DNA of 55,497 bases from CALJIC01 sp039805565. Lineage in GTDB: Bacteria > Chloroflexota > Chloroflexia > Chloroflexales > Roseiflexaceae. The DNA lies in the NCBI GenBank assembly GCA_039805565.1, contig JBDLTZ010000026.1, positions 1-55,497 of the forward strand, written 5' to 3'. Positions 18,146 through 26,379 of this stretch are shown here, in pieces. The position numbers were made by a program, and so were the translations under genes. Within the stretch, counting starts at the first letter, position 1. The number at the start of each line of letters is the position of its first letter. The notes under the pieces were generated by a model. The model was not told the origin of the DNA. It did not search any database and saw only the letters and a program-made list of their open reading frames with translations.

Positions 18146-18916
18146 ATGCTCACGATCTACAGCCAGGGAACAAGCCGCATCCACCGGCTGCACCCGCTCA
18201 CCAAGCTGACGGTGGTGCTGCTGATCGCCGCGGCTGCCTACCTGCTGCCGGGGCTGCTGACGCCGCTGGCGCTCTTCGGCCTGCTGGTGCTGCTGGCCTA
18301 CGCCGCGGGGGTGGCCGGGCCGTTCCTCTGGACGTCGCTCAAGGCGCTGCTGCCCGTCACACTCTCGCTCTTCATCATCCAGGGCCTGCTCTTCCCTCCG
18401 CCCAACGCCACCCCCTTCCAGCTCGGGCCGGTCACGCTCACCTACGAGGGGCTGGCGTTCGCGTTCGTCACCGCCACCCGCCTGCTCACCCTCTCCGCCG
18501 CGGTGCTGCTACTGCTCCGCACCACCCCGCCCGGCGACCTGGTCCAGGCGCTGGTGGAGCGGGGCGTGCCGCGCAACATCGGCTATGTGCTGCTGGCCGC
18601 ACTCCAGATCGCGCCCGACATGAGCGCCCGCGCCACCGCCATCCTCGAGGCCCAGCGCTCGCGCGGCCTCGAGACTGAGGGGGCCCTGCGCGGCCTGATC
18701 GCCCTGCCCGCCCTCGTCGGCCCGCTGATCATCGGCGCGCTGGTAGACACCGAGGAGCGCGCGATGGCCCTCGAGTCGCGCGCGTTCATGGCGAGCGGCC
18801 CCAAGACCACCCTCCGCGATATCCCCGACACCCCCGCCGACCACTGGGCGCGCACGCTCCTGCTGCTGGCGCTCGCGGCGCTGGTGGCCTGGAGCATCTA
18901 CAGGGTAGTTGCATGA
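18146..18916 (+). CDS. ecfT: ECF transporter T component (EcfT/CbiQ-like)
   Basis: A 256-aa membrane protein of the CbiQ/EcfT family that couples the ATPases to the S component. HRLHPLTKL near the N terminus and five or six hydrophobic segments are seen. Two cytoplasmic coupling-helix motifs are recognisable: EAQRSRGLE (A-R-S/G form) and ALESRAF near the C-terminal side. ATG at 18146 follows AGGGAAG. The stop overlaps the ATPase start by 4 nt (ATGA at 18913-18916), indicating translational coupling. Confidence 0.9.
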   Translation: MLTIYSQGTSRIHRLHPLTKLTVVLLIAAAAYLLPGLLTPLALFGLLVLLAYAAGVAGPFLWTSLKALLPVTLSLFIIQGLLFPPPNATPFQLGPVTLTYEGLAFAFVTATRLLTLSAAVLLLLRTTPPGDLVQALVERGVPRNIGYVLLAALQIAPDMSARATAILEAQRSRGLETEGALRGLIALPALVGPLIIGALVDTEERAMALESRAFMASGPKTTLRDIPDTPADHWARTLLLLALAALVAWSIYRVVA

Positions 18917-20652
18917 CCCCGATCATCTCCCTGCAGGACATCACCTTCACCTACGCCGGCGCCTCCTCCCCCGCCGTGCGCGACATTACCCTCGCGGTGC
19001 CCGCCGGCCAGATCATCGGCGTCGTCGGGCGCGCCGGCGCGGGCAAGTCCACCCTCTGCGCCCTGATCGCCGGCTTCGTGCCGCACTTCTACCAGGGCGC
19101 CCTCAGCGGCAGCGCCACGGTGGACGGCCAGAACGTGGCCCAGCAGCCGGTGGCGACGCTCGTGCGACACGTCTCGCTGGTGGGCAGCAACCCCTTCAGC
19201 CAGATCTCCGGCGCCCGCACCACCGTCTACGAGGAGGTCGGCTTCGGCCTGGAGAACCTCGGCGTCCCGCGCGCCGAGATGCTCGAGCGCATCGAGTGGG
19301 CCCTCGCCGAGATGAAGATCGGCCACCTGCGCGACCGCGCGCCCTACGCGCTCTCCGGTGGCCAGCAGCAGCGCATGGTGATCGCCGCCGCCCTGGCCAT
19401 GCGCCCGCCCGTCCTGGTGCTCGACGAGCCCACAGCGCAGCTCGACGTTCCCACCACCGAGGAGCTGGCCGACCTGCTGCGCGATCTGGCCCGCGGCGGC
19501 ACAACCGTGATCTTCGCCGAGCACAACCTGGAGTGGGCCGCGCAGCTCGCCCAGCGGGTCGTAGCCCTCGACGCCGGCCAGATCATCGCCGACGGCCCGC
19601 CGGACCGGACGATGTGCGATGACCTGCTGCTCGAGCGCGGGGTGGGATGGCCCCGCCCTGCCCTCTTCGCCGCTCGCGCCCGCCGCGAGGGGCGCTGGCC
19701 GCAGGACCGCCCGCTCCCGGTCACGATCGACGGGTTCGTGGCGGGGGCGCGACACAACGCCGAAGGCGGAACGCTGAACGATAAACGAGTCGTGGCCGAC
19801 CCGTCGCTCGCCGCGGCAGCGCTTCAGCCGCCCGTCTCGGGCGATGGTACGGCATCGACGAACGAGACCTTCAGCGTTCGGCGTTCAGCGTTCAGCCTGC
19901 ATGTCGAGTCCGTCCGCTTCACCTACCCCTCGGGCGTCGAGGCGCTCAAGGGGGTCTCGCTGGCGATCGGCGCCGGCGAGCGCGTCGCCCTCCTCGGCCG
20001 CAACGGCGCCGGCAAGTCCACCCTCCTGCGCCACCTCAACGGCCTCCTCCGCCCCTCTGCGGGGCGCGTCCTGGTGGCCGGTGAGGACACCCGCCGCACC
20101 AGCGTGGCCCGCTGCGCCCGCCGTGTCGGCCTGGTGTTCCAGGATGTCCGCAACCAGCTCTTCGCCCGCACCGTGCGCGACGAGCTGCGCTTCGGGCCGC
20201 GCAACCTCGGCCACCCGCCCAGGCGCGTCGATGAGCTCGCCGAGCAGGCGCTCGCCGCCCTCGACCTGGCCGACGTGGCCGCCGAGCACCCCTACGATCT
20301 GCCGCCGCCCCGCCGCCGCCTGGTGGCCGTGGCCGCCGTGCTCGCCATGGACACCGACGTGCTGGTGCTAGACGAACCCACCGCCGGCCTCGACAGCGCC
20401 GGGGTGGCCCTGCTGGCGCGCCTCACTCGCGAGCTCGCCGCCCGCGGCAAGAGCGTCATCGTCGTCAGCCACGACCTCGACTTCTGCCACGAGAACCTTG
20501 AGCGCGTCGTGCTCATGCGCGACGGACTCGTGGTGCTCGACGCCACGCGCGACGCCCTCACGCCCGACCAGGTGATGCTCCTCGAGCAGACCGTCGGCCT
20601 GCCGCTCGCCCTGCACGCCACCCGCGAGCTCGGCTTCCCCGTGGGGGTGTAG
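18913..20652 (+). CDS. ECF transporter double ATPase (EcfA-EcfA' fusion) with degenerate second signature
   Basis: A 579-aa fusion of two ABC ATPases. Domain 1 has GRAGAGKST (39-47), LSGGQ (147-151) and Walker B VLVLDEP (167-173). Domain 2 has GRNGAGKST (362-370), Q-loop FQDVRNQLF, Walker B VLVLDEP (483-489) and an H-loop SHD. In place of LSGGQRR it reads L463-PPP-RRR, so the signature loop is lost. One composite ATP site should therefore be impaired. The two domains are joined by a linker translated from a heptad element (19756-19897). Fused ECF ATPases occur in YkoD-type systems. Confidence 0.9.
   Translation: MTPIISLQDITFTYAGASSPAVRDITLAVPAGQIIGVVGRAGAGKSTLCALIAGFVPHFYQGALSGSATVDGQNVAQQPVATLVRHVSLVGSNPFSQISGARTTVYEEVGFGLENLGVPRAEMLERIEWALAEMKIGHLRDRAPYALSGGQQQRMVIAAALAMRPPVLVLDEPTAQLDVPTTEELADLLRDLARGGTTVIFAEHNLEWAAQLAQRVVALDAGQIIADGPPDRTMCDDLLLERGVGWPRPALFAARARREGRWPQDRPLPVTIDGFVAGARHNAEGGTLNDKRVVADPSLAAAALQPPVSGDGTASTNETFSVRRSAFSLHVESVRFTYPSGVEALKGVSLAIGAGERVALLGRNGAGKSTLLRHLNGLLRPSAGRVLVAGEDTRRTSVARCARRVGLVFQDVRNQLFARTVRDELRFGPRNLGHPPRRVDELAEQALAALDLADVAAEHPYDLPPPRRRLVAVAAVLAMDTDVLVLDEPTAGLDSAGVALLARLTRELAARGKSVIVVSHDLDFCHENLERVVLMRDGLVVLDATRDALTPDQVMLLEQTVGLPLALHATRELGFPVGV
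19756..19897. repeat. Heptad inverted-repeat element inside the ECF ATPase fusion gene
   Basis: The left arm is AACGCCG, AAGGCGG, AACGCTG, AACGATA, AACGAGT (19756-19790). The right arm is TTCAGCG, TTCGGCG, TTCAGCG, TTCAGCC (19870-19897). The arms are complementary, and the element lies exactly between the two ATPase domains. Confidence 0.85.
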
Positions 20653-20681
20653 CGCCGCTGTATCCCCCGCGGGACTTCTGA

Positions 20682-20690
20682 TGGTACAAT
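20682..20690 (+). promoter_or_regulatory. Extended -10 promoter for the TPR gene
   Basis: TGG-TACAAT. Its last bases form the first in-frame ATG (20689), so transcription should begin downstream of that ATG and the start at 20728 is preferred. Confidence 0.55.
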
Positions 20691-20727
20691 GTCATTGGCA
20701 GATACATTCATCCGTGCGGAGCAGCCG

Positions 20728-21792
20728 ATGACGACCCCTCCCGACAGCTTCCTGCCGCCCCCGCCCCAGTCCGGCCGCAGCGCCCCGCCGCCGCCCGCCG
20801 ATGAGCAGCGCGGCCTCTGGGTGCAGTTGCTCACCGCCTTCCGCGACCTGAGCGGCGCCTTCGACCCCTTCGCCAACGATGCTGACCCGCACGTCCGGGC
20901 TATGGGCCGCACCGCGCTCCAGCGGCGCCACCCCGAGGCCGACGACTACTTCGTGATCGGGGACCTCTGCGCCCACCTCACGCCGCAGGGCGGCACGCTC
21001 AGCGATACGTACGCCGCCAAGGCTGTGGCCGCCTACACGCGCGCCGGCAGCATCCTACTCTCCGAGGCCGGCGCAGCCAGCCGCGCCCTCGTCGCCTTCG
21101 CCTACTGGATCACCGACGCCGCCCGCAGCCTCGGCGGCTACCAGGCCGTCAAAGTGGCCCTGCTCACCTGCCAGCGTGTCATCGAGGTGGTGAGCGAGAG
21201 CGCCTCCGCCGCCGAGCTCGACCGCCTGCGCGAGGCTGAGAGCCGCCTGCGCGAGCTGATCAGTCACGCCGTCCACGACGATGCGCCCCCCGCCCGCCGC
21301 CTCGAGGGCGAGCGTCAGGCCCGCCTGCACACGGACCAGGGGCAGATGCTCCTGCGCCAGGGCCAGCCCCAGGAGGCGCTCGCGATGTTCGAGCGCGCCC
21401 TCGGCGAGGACTCCAGCAACCACGCGGCCTACCTCTGGCGCGCAATGGCCCTCACCGACCTCGGCCGCTTCGACGAAGCGCTCGACAGCTACGACCGCGC
21501 CCTGTCCCTCGAGCCCGAGAGCGCCGGCGTCTGGAACAACAAGGGCTCGCTCCTCATGGAGCTCGGCCGACTCGACGCCGCCCTCGAGTGCTTCGAGCGC
21601 GCCCTGCACCTCTCCGCCGCCGTCTCCACCGTCAAGGCCGTCTACTGGCTCAACAAGGGCAAGGCGCTCTACATGCTCGGCCGCTACCAGGACGCGCGCG
21701 ACGCGCTCGTCCGCTCCCACCAGCTCGACCCTTCCGCCGAGAGCGCCGCTGGCATCGCTGCCTGCAAGGACCGCATCGAGCTCGGCGCGGCG
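20728..21792 (+). CDS. TPR-repeat protein
   Basis: A 355-aa protein with a Pro-rich N terminus (PPPPQSGRSAPPPPADEQ). A helical middle part follows, then at least three tetratricopeptide repeats at about 200-340 (A-MFERALGEDSSNHAAYLWRA, FDEALDSYDRALSLEPESAG, LDAALECFERALHLS). There is no signal peptide or membrane helix. TPRs mediate protein contacts; the partner is unknown. The start at 20728 has GGAG 6 nt upstream. The ATG at 20689 overlaps the promoter -10. The coding part ends at 21792, with the TAG at 21793-21795. A heptad element follows the stop at once. Confidence 0.75.
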
Positions 21793-21796
21793 TAGC

Positions 21797-21857
21797 ACCG
21801 AGGGCCACCGACCAATAATGTTCGTCCGTCGTCCGTCCTGCGTCTTCGGTCTTTTTA
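21797..21857. repeat. Heptad inverted-repeat element after the TPR gene, terminator-like
   Basis: ACCGAGG, GCCACCG, ACCAATA on the left and TCCGTCG, TCCGTCC, TGCGTCT, TCGGTCT on the right. The right end runs into TTTTTATC, so this copy could serve as a terminator. The rest of the gap to 22064 holds a GGGGGC/GCCCCC hairpin near 22000-22020 and no gene. Confidence 0.65.
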
Positions 21858-22064
21858 TCTCTGGCCTGAAGGGCATCCGCGCTTTCCTGCCCCCCGTAGA
21901 CACCGTGGACGCCCGACTGCCAACCTGCGTCCAACAGACTCCTGTGGCGTATCCACACGCCCCTCGCTGTTCAAAACGCGCGCCAGCGCGGGGCGAGGGC
22001 TTGGGGGCGCAGCCCCCAGAGATACTGTCCTCCCCAACTTCATGACATCCGACAGGATCGCTCC

Positions 22065-23564
22065 ATGTACATCCACTGGTTCCGCCGCGACCTACGGCTA
22101 CACGACAACCCCGCCCTGCTCGAGGCACTGCGCGCCGGCCAGGGGCACGTCGTGCCGCTCTTCATCCTCGACGACGTCGTGCTGCGCGCCCCGCGCACCG
22201 GCGCCGCCCGCACTGCCTTCATGCTGGATTCGCTCGCCGCCCTGGACCGCGCCCTGCACGAGCGCGGTAGCCGCCTGGTGCTGCGCCGCGGCCCGCCCCT
22301 CGACGTGCTGCGCGACGTGGCCGAGGAGTCCGGCGCCCGCGGCGTCTGCTGGAATCGCGACTACACCCCCTTCGCCCGCGAGCGCGACGCACGCGCCGAG
22401 GCTCTGCTGCGCGCCCGCGGGCTCGACGTGCGGACCTTCGCTGACGCCGTGATCATCGAGCCGGGCGAGGTGCTCACCGGCGCCGGCACGCCCTACACCG
22501 TCTACACTCCCTACCGCCGCAGCTGGCGCCGCCGCGTCGAGGAGCGGCGCGCCACGATCATGAGCGAGCAGACGCTGCCGGCCTTCGCGCCGCCCCCCGA
22601 TGAACTGCGCGGCGACCCCGTGCCCGCCCCCGCCGACCTCGGGATCACGCTCGCGCAGAGTCTCCCCCCCGGCGGCGAGGAGGCCGGCCTGGCGCGGCTG
22701 CGGAGCTTCGCGCGCGAGCGCATCGGCGGCTACGAGCACGACCGCGATCTCCCCGCCGTGCCCGGTACCTCGCGCCTCTCGCCCTACCTGCGCTTCGGCT
22801 GCGTCGCCCCCGCCGCTGCTCTGCGCACCGCCCTGCACGCACTCGACGCGCTCACACCCGAGGGATCGGGGAACGAGGAGAGTGACAGGCCCTCACAACC
22901 CACAACTCACGACTCGCAGCGCAAGACTCAAGACTCAGTCGAGACCTGGATCAGCGAGCTCGCCTGGCGCGACTTCTACTACCAGATCCTGACCGCCTTC
23001 CCCCACGTCCTGCGCAGCGCCTTTAGACCAAAATACGACAGCGTGCAGTGGGAGAACGACGAGTCCCTCTTCAGCGCATGGTGCGAGGGACGTACCGGCT
23101 ACCCGATCGTGGACGCCGCCATGCGCCAGATGCGCCAGGAAGCGTGGATGCACAACCGCGCCCGCATGATCGTCGCGTCGTTCCTCTGCAAGGACCTGCT
23201 GGTGGACTGGCGCCGCGGCGAGCGCTACTTCATGCAGATGCTGGTGGACGGCGATCACGCCTCGAACAACGGCGGCTGGCAGTGGGCCGCGGGCACCGGC
23301 ACCGACGCCCAGCCCTACTTCCGCATCTTCAACCCGGTAAGCCAGGGGCAGAAGTTCGATCCGCGCGGCGAGTATGTGCGCCGCTACATCCCAGAGCTCG
23401 CGCGCGTGCCGGACCGCCACATCCACGCGCCGTGGGCCATGAGCTCCGAAGAGCAGCGCCGCGCCGGCGTGCGGATCGGGCGGGACTACCCCGAGCCCGT
23501 GGTGGACCACGCGACCCAGCGCGAGCGCGCCCTCGCCCTCTACCGAGGAGCAACTGGAAGCTAA
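22065..23564 (+). CDS. phr: Class I (CPD) deoxyribodipyrimidine photolyase
   Basis: A 499-aa flavoprotein that repairs UV pyrimidine dimers with light. The N-terminal antenna domain begins YIHWFRRDLRLHDNPALLEA. The FAD domain shows ISELAWRDFYYQIL, GRTGYPIVDAAMRQM, MHNRARMIVASFLCKDLL and SNNGGWQWAAGTGTDAQPYF, the class I CPD pattern. ATG at 22065 has GGATCG upstream. A heptad stretch (22893-22941) is read in frame as a Q/T/D/S-rich linker just before ISELAWRDF. The antenna chromophore cannot be decided. Confidence 0.95.
   Translation: MYIHWFRRDLRLHDNPALLEALRAGQGHVVPLFILDDVVLRAPRTGAARTAFMLDSLAALDRALHERGSRLVLRRGPPLDVLRDVAEESGARGVCWNRDYTPFARERDARAEALLRARGLDVRTFADAVIIEPGEVLTGAGTPYTVYTPYRRSWRRRVEERRATIMSEQTLPAFAPPPDELRGDPVPAPADLGITLAQSLPPGGEEAGLARLRSFARERIGGYEHDRDLPAVPGTSRLSPYLRFGCVAPAAALRTALHALDALTPEGSGNEESDRPSQPTTHDSQRKTQDSVETWISELAWRDFYYQILTAFPHVLRSAFRPKYDSVQWENDESLFSAWCEGRTGYPIVDAAMRQMRQEAWMHNRARMIVASFLCKDLLVDWRRGERYFMQMLVDGDHASNNGGWQWAAGTGTDAQPYFRIFNPVSQGQKFDPRGEYVRRYIPELARVPDRHIHAPWAMSSEEQRRAGVRIGRDYPEPVVDHATQRERALALYRGATGS
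22893..22941. repeat. Heptad array inside the photolyase gene
   Basis: Seven heptads: TCACAAC, CCACAAC, TCACGAC, TCGCAGC, GCAAGAC, TCAAGAC, TCAGTCG. It encodes a polar linker at the edge of the FAD domain. There is no clear complementary arm. Confidence 0.75.
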
Positions 23565-24031
23565 CAGCCAGTCCGCCGGCAAGCGCGTGGTTGCGTAATC
23601 GCAACGAGAGTGCTATATTGAACGCGTATCAAAGCGGTCTCAGACCGCTCAACGTACGACGAAAGTTTGTTATCCGCAAAGCACGTTGACAACGGAACGC
23701 CCCCGAAGATACGTCGCCCGTGCCCGTGGCCGGACGCAGCTGCGCCGGCAATCCCGCGCGCGACGTGCAGGGCTTTGACTCGCTCGCGTAGCGCTGTGTG
23801 CGCGATGGTTTGGCCGGGCGCAACGGCGCCCTCCGGAGCAACAGGAACACCGCTCGGCCCCGCGGCTGCCGGCCTCAGTAGACGGCCTACCGCAGGTGGC
23901 GAGCGCCTCCCGCAGGCGCCCCCCCGGCCTCTTGAACCTCACCCAGCCCCCGCGAGCTTTGTCTGGCCCCTCGCCCTTCGGCGGAGGAGCCGTCCGCTGT
24001 CCGCGTCTGACGAGGAGTAGTCAGACCACCG
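23565..24031 (+). other. 467-nt gap: promoter and structured leader of the NYN gene
   Basis: The gap holds the promoter at 23591-23619, the 8-bp hairpin at 23633-23649 and several GC-rich inverted segments. There is no convincing gene. It could be a 5' leader with regulatory role or a separate small RNA; no known RNA family was recognised. Confidence 0.45.
23591..23619 (+). promoter_or_regulatory. Promoter for the NYN gene with long 5' leader
   Basis: TTGCGT, a 17-nt spacer ending in TGC, then TATATT (extended -10). Transcription would start near 23626, leaving a leader of about 400 nt before the ATG at 24032. The leader begins with a perfect AGCGGTCT/AGACCGCT hairpin (23633-23649). A second TTGACA lies at about 23687. 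I see no ORF with coding character in it. Confidence 0.55.
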
Positions 24032-26236
24032 ATGCCAAATGACACAAGCCGCCCCGACGTAGCCGTCTTTATCGACTTCGAGAACGTCTACGTCTCCGTC
24101 CGCGACAAGCTCGACGTCAACCCCAACTTCGAGATGATCATGGACCGCGTCGCCGACCTCGGCCGCGTCGTGATCGCCCGCGCCTACGCCGACTGGTATC
24201 GCTACCCGCGCGTCACCAGCGCACTGTACGCCAACGGCATCGAGCCGATGTACGTGCCGACGTACTACTACGACCGCGACCTCGGCCGCACCGGCCGCGC
24301 GATCAAGAATAGCGTCGACATGAACCTCTGCATCGACGCGATGAAAACGCTGTTCACCAACCCCAATATCGCCAAGTTCGTGCTCGCCACCGGCGACCGC
24401 GACTTCATCCCGCTGGTGAATAGTATTCGCCAGCAGGGCAAGGAGGTCGTGATTATCGGCGTCGGCGGCGCTGCGTCCGCCCACCTCGCCCAAAGCGCCG
24501 ACGAGTTCATCTTCTACGAGCAGCTGATCGGCAAGAAGCCCACCAGCCTGGCGCAGGACCAGCCGCGCGCCCGCATGCCCGAGAAGGGCCGCGAGGGGTA
24601 CGAGCAGAGCAGCGATGACCAGCCGCAGCAGCGCGACCGCGACCGTGACCGCGACCGCGACCGTGACCGTGACCGCGACCGTGACCGAGGCCGAGGCCGC
24701 GACCGTGACCGCGACCGTGACCGCGAGCAGGAGATCGAGCCCGCCGCGCCGCCGCCCGCCGCCGCTCCGGTCACCAATGGGGCCGCGCCCACCGAGAACG
24801 GCGCCGAGGTCTACGACATCCTGGTGCAGGCCGTGAACCTGGCGCGCGAGCGCGGCTACGTCTGCTCGTTCGGCTCCCTCAAGCTCCTGATGAAGGAGCT
24901 CCTCGGCGGCGACTTCCGCGAGAGCCGCTACAAGGACACCTCCGGCCGACCGTTCGCCAAGTTCAAGGACTTCGCGCTCGAGGCCGAGCGCCGTGGCAAG
25001 GTGCAGGTCTTCACGAGCGGTGCCGTCAATGAGGTCTTCCTACCCGGCGAGGACCCCTACAAGCTGTCGCAGTTCGCACAGGATCTCAAGGAGGAGCCGG
25101 AGCCGCCCACGCGCGAGAGCCCCACGCTTGACCGGCCCGATATCCGGGGGGGTAGCGTCAACGGCCGCCGCCGCCGCCGCCGCCGCGGAGGCCAGCGCCA
25201 GGGCACTGGGGCAGGCGAGGGTGGGCTGAACGAGAGCGAGCTGATGAGCGAGGAGGAGGAGACCGAGTTCTCTGCCGCCGGCCAGCTGACGCCCGAACTG
25301 CCTGAAAATGGCGGCCGCGCCGACGCCGTGTTCGAGGAGCTGCTCGACCGCCTCGAGGCCGAGCAGGTTCGCGGCCAGCGCCTCGCCGAGCTTGACCCAC
25401 TCACTATCCTCGACGAGCCGGTGCCCACGCCGGTTGAGCTGGAGGATGAGGCTCAGGCCCCGAGCCCCGAGCCCGAGCCGGCGACGAGTGTCGAGCCCGC
25501 GCCGCAGCCCGAGCGTGCGGCAGAGCCTGCCCGCGCCTCGCAACCCGCCCGCGCGCCGCAGCCCGAGCGTGCGGCAGAGCCGGCCATGTCCCAGCCGTTC
25601 ACGGACGAGGAGTGGACTCAGCTGCGCGAGACCGTCAGCGCGTCCGAGCGGCCGCTCTCGTTCCAGCAGATCCACGACCGGCTGCGCTCCACGCGCAACA
25701 CCGGCGCCACCACGCGCACCAACGAAGAGCTCCGCACGCTGATCAAGCAGGCGATCAACACCGGCGTGCTTGAGCGGCTCGGCAAGGGTAGCCGCGCGAC
25801 CTACCGGCTCGCCCTGCCGGCCGAGGCGGACCAGACGGAGCTGATCGCGCCGCCTGTGGACGGCGACGTGCAAGACGGTGAGCTGGAGACAGTGTCGGTG
25901 ACGCACGCCAACCTGCCCGAGCTGCGCCTGCCGCTCCCCGTGACCTCGGTCGATCCGGCACCGGCGCCTGTGGAGGCGGTGGCGGTCACGGGCGAGGCCG
26001 CCGCTCCGGCTGAGGAGGCGACGCCCGCCAAAAAGCCGCGCTCGCGCTCGCGGCGCAAGCCGGCCGCCGACGCAGCTGCCCCGGCAGCCGAGGTCGCCCC
26101 GGTAGCCGATGCTCCCGTGGAGGCCCCAGCCGCCGAGGCTCCCGCCGCCGAGACACCCGCAGAGGCAGACCCGACGCCCGCGAAGCCCGCGCGCTCTCGC
26201 CGCCGCAAGAAGGCGACTGAGACGCCGGAGGGGTAG
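24032..26236 (+). CDS. NYN-domain ribonuclease/RNA-binding protein with OST-HTH (LOTUS) domain
   Basis: A 734-aa protein. Residues 8-168 form a NYN/LabA-like PIN-type domain with acidic residues Asp15 (FIDFEN), Asp96 (SVDMNL), Asp122 and Asp124 (GDRDFIPL), as expected for a metal-dependent nuclease. Residues 201-232 are an Arg-Asp dipeptide tract. Residues 259-340 resemble OST-HTH/LOTUS. An Arg-rich patch (about 378-390), long acidic/Pro regions with repeated QPERAAEPA, a possible winged helix (FTDEEWTQLRETV to GSRATYRL) and a Lys/Arg tail follow. This architecture suggests RNA processing or turnover. The start ATG lacks a strong RBS. It is followed by a perfect 19-bp hairpin. Confidence 0.85.
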   Translation: MPNDTSRPDVAVFIDFENVYVSVRDKLDVNPNFEMIMDRVADLGRVVIARAYADWYRYPRVTSALYANGIEPMYVPTYYYDRDLGRTGRAIKNSVDMNLCIDAMKTLFTNPNIAKFVLATGDRDFIPLVNSIRQQGKEVVIIGVGGAASAHLAQSADEFIFYEQLIGKKPTSLAQDQPRARMPEKGREGYEQSSDDQPQQRDRDRDRDRDRDRDRDRDRGRGRDRDRDRDREQEIEPAAPPPAAAPVTNGAAPTENGAEVYDILVQAVNLARERGYVCSFGSLKLLMKELLGGDFRESRYKDTSGRPFAKFKDFALEAERRGKVQVFTSGAVNEVFLPGEDPYKLSQFAQDLKEEPEPPTRESPTLDRPDIRGGSVNGRRRRRRRGGQRQGTGAGEGGLNESELMSEEEETEFSAAGQLTPELPENGGRADAVFEELLDRLEAEQVRGQRLAELDPLTILDEPVPTPVELEDEAQAPSPEPEPATSVEPAPQPERAAEPARASQPARAPQPERAAEPAMSQPFTDEEWTQLRETVSASERPLSFQQIHDRLRSTRNTGATTRTNEELRTLIKQAINTGVLERLGKGSRATYRLALPAEADQTELIAPPVDGDVQDGELETVSVTHANLPELRLPLPVTSVDPAPAPVEAVAVTGEAAAPAEEATPAKKPRSRSRRKPAADAAAPAAEVAPVADAPVEAPAAEAPAAETPAEADPTPAKPARSRRRKKATETPEG
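24647..24726 (+). repeat. Hexanucleotide microsatellite-like tract coding Arg-Asp dipeptides
   Basis: Alternating CGCGAC and CGTGAC hexamers, interrupted once by CGAGGC units. It encodes an (RD)n tract between the NYN and OST-HTH domains and is prone to length change by slippage. Confidence 0.85.
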
Positions 26237-26257
26237 TCCGCGCTCGACCTCTTCCCC

Positions 26258-26309
26258 GTACCCGCCGCCGCGCCGCACGTGTGACCCACAGCGGCGCGGC
26301 GGCGGGTAC
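26258..26309 (+). terminator. Perfect 19-bp hairpin after the NYN gene
   Basis: The 19-nt arms at 26258-26276 and 26291-26309 are perfect reverse complements over a 14-nt loop. No T-run follows, so termination is inferred from stem strength and position only. Confidence 0.5.
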
Positions 26310-26379
26310 GACCGCGAACAGCGGGCCGAGAATCGCCGGAGCGCCCACGCGCTCCCGACCTCACCCCTTCGATGACAAT

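Noticed and set aside
20689..20727. Upstream ATG as start of the TPR gene
   Set aside because: It overlaps the TGG-TACAAT -10 box, so it would not be transcribed; 20728 has GGAG.
24647..24726. Hexamer tract as a CRISPR or minisatellite element
   Set aside because: It is in-frame coding for Arg-Asp repeats within a conserved protein plan.
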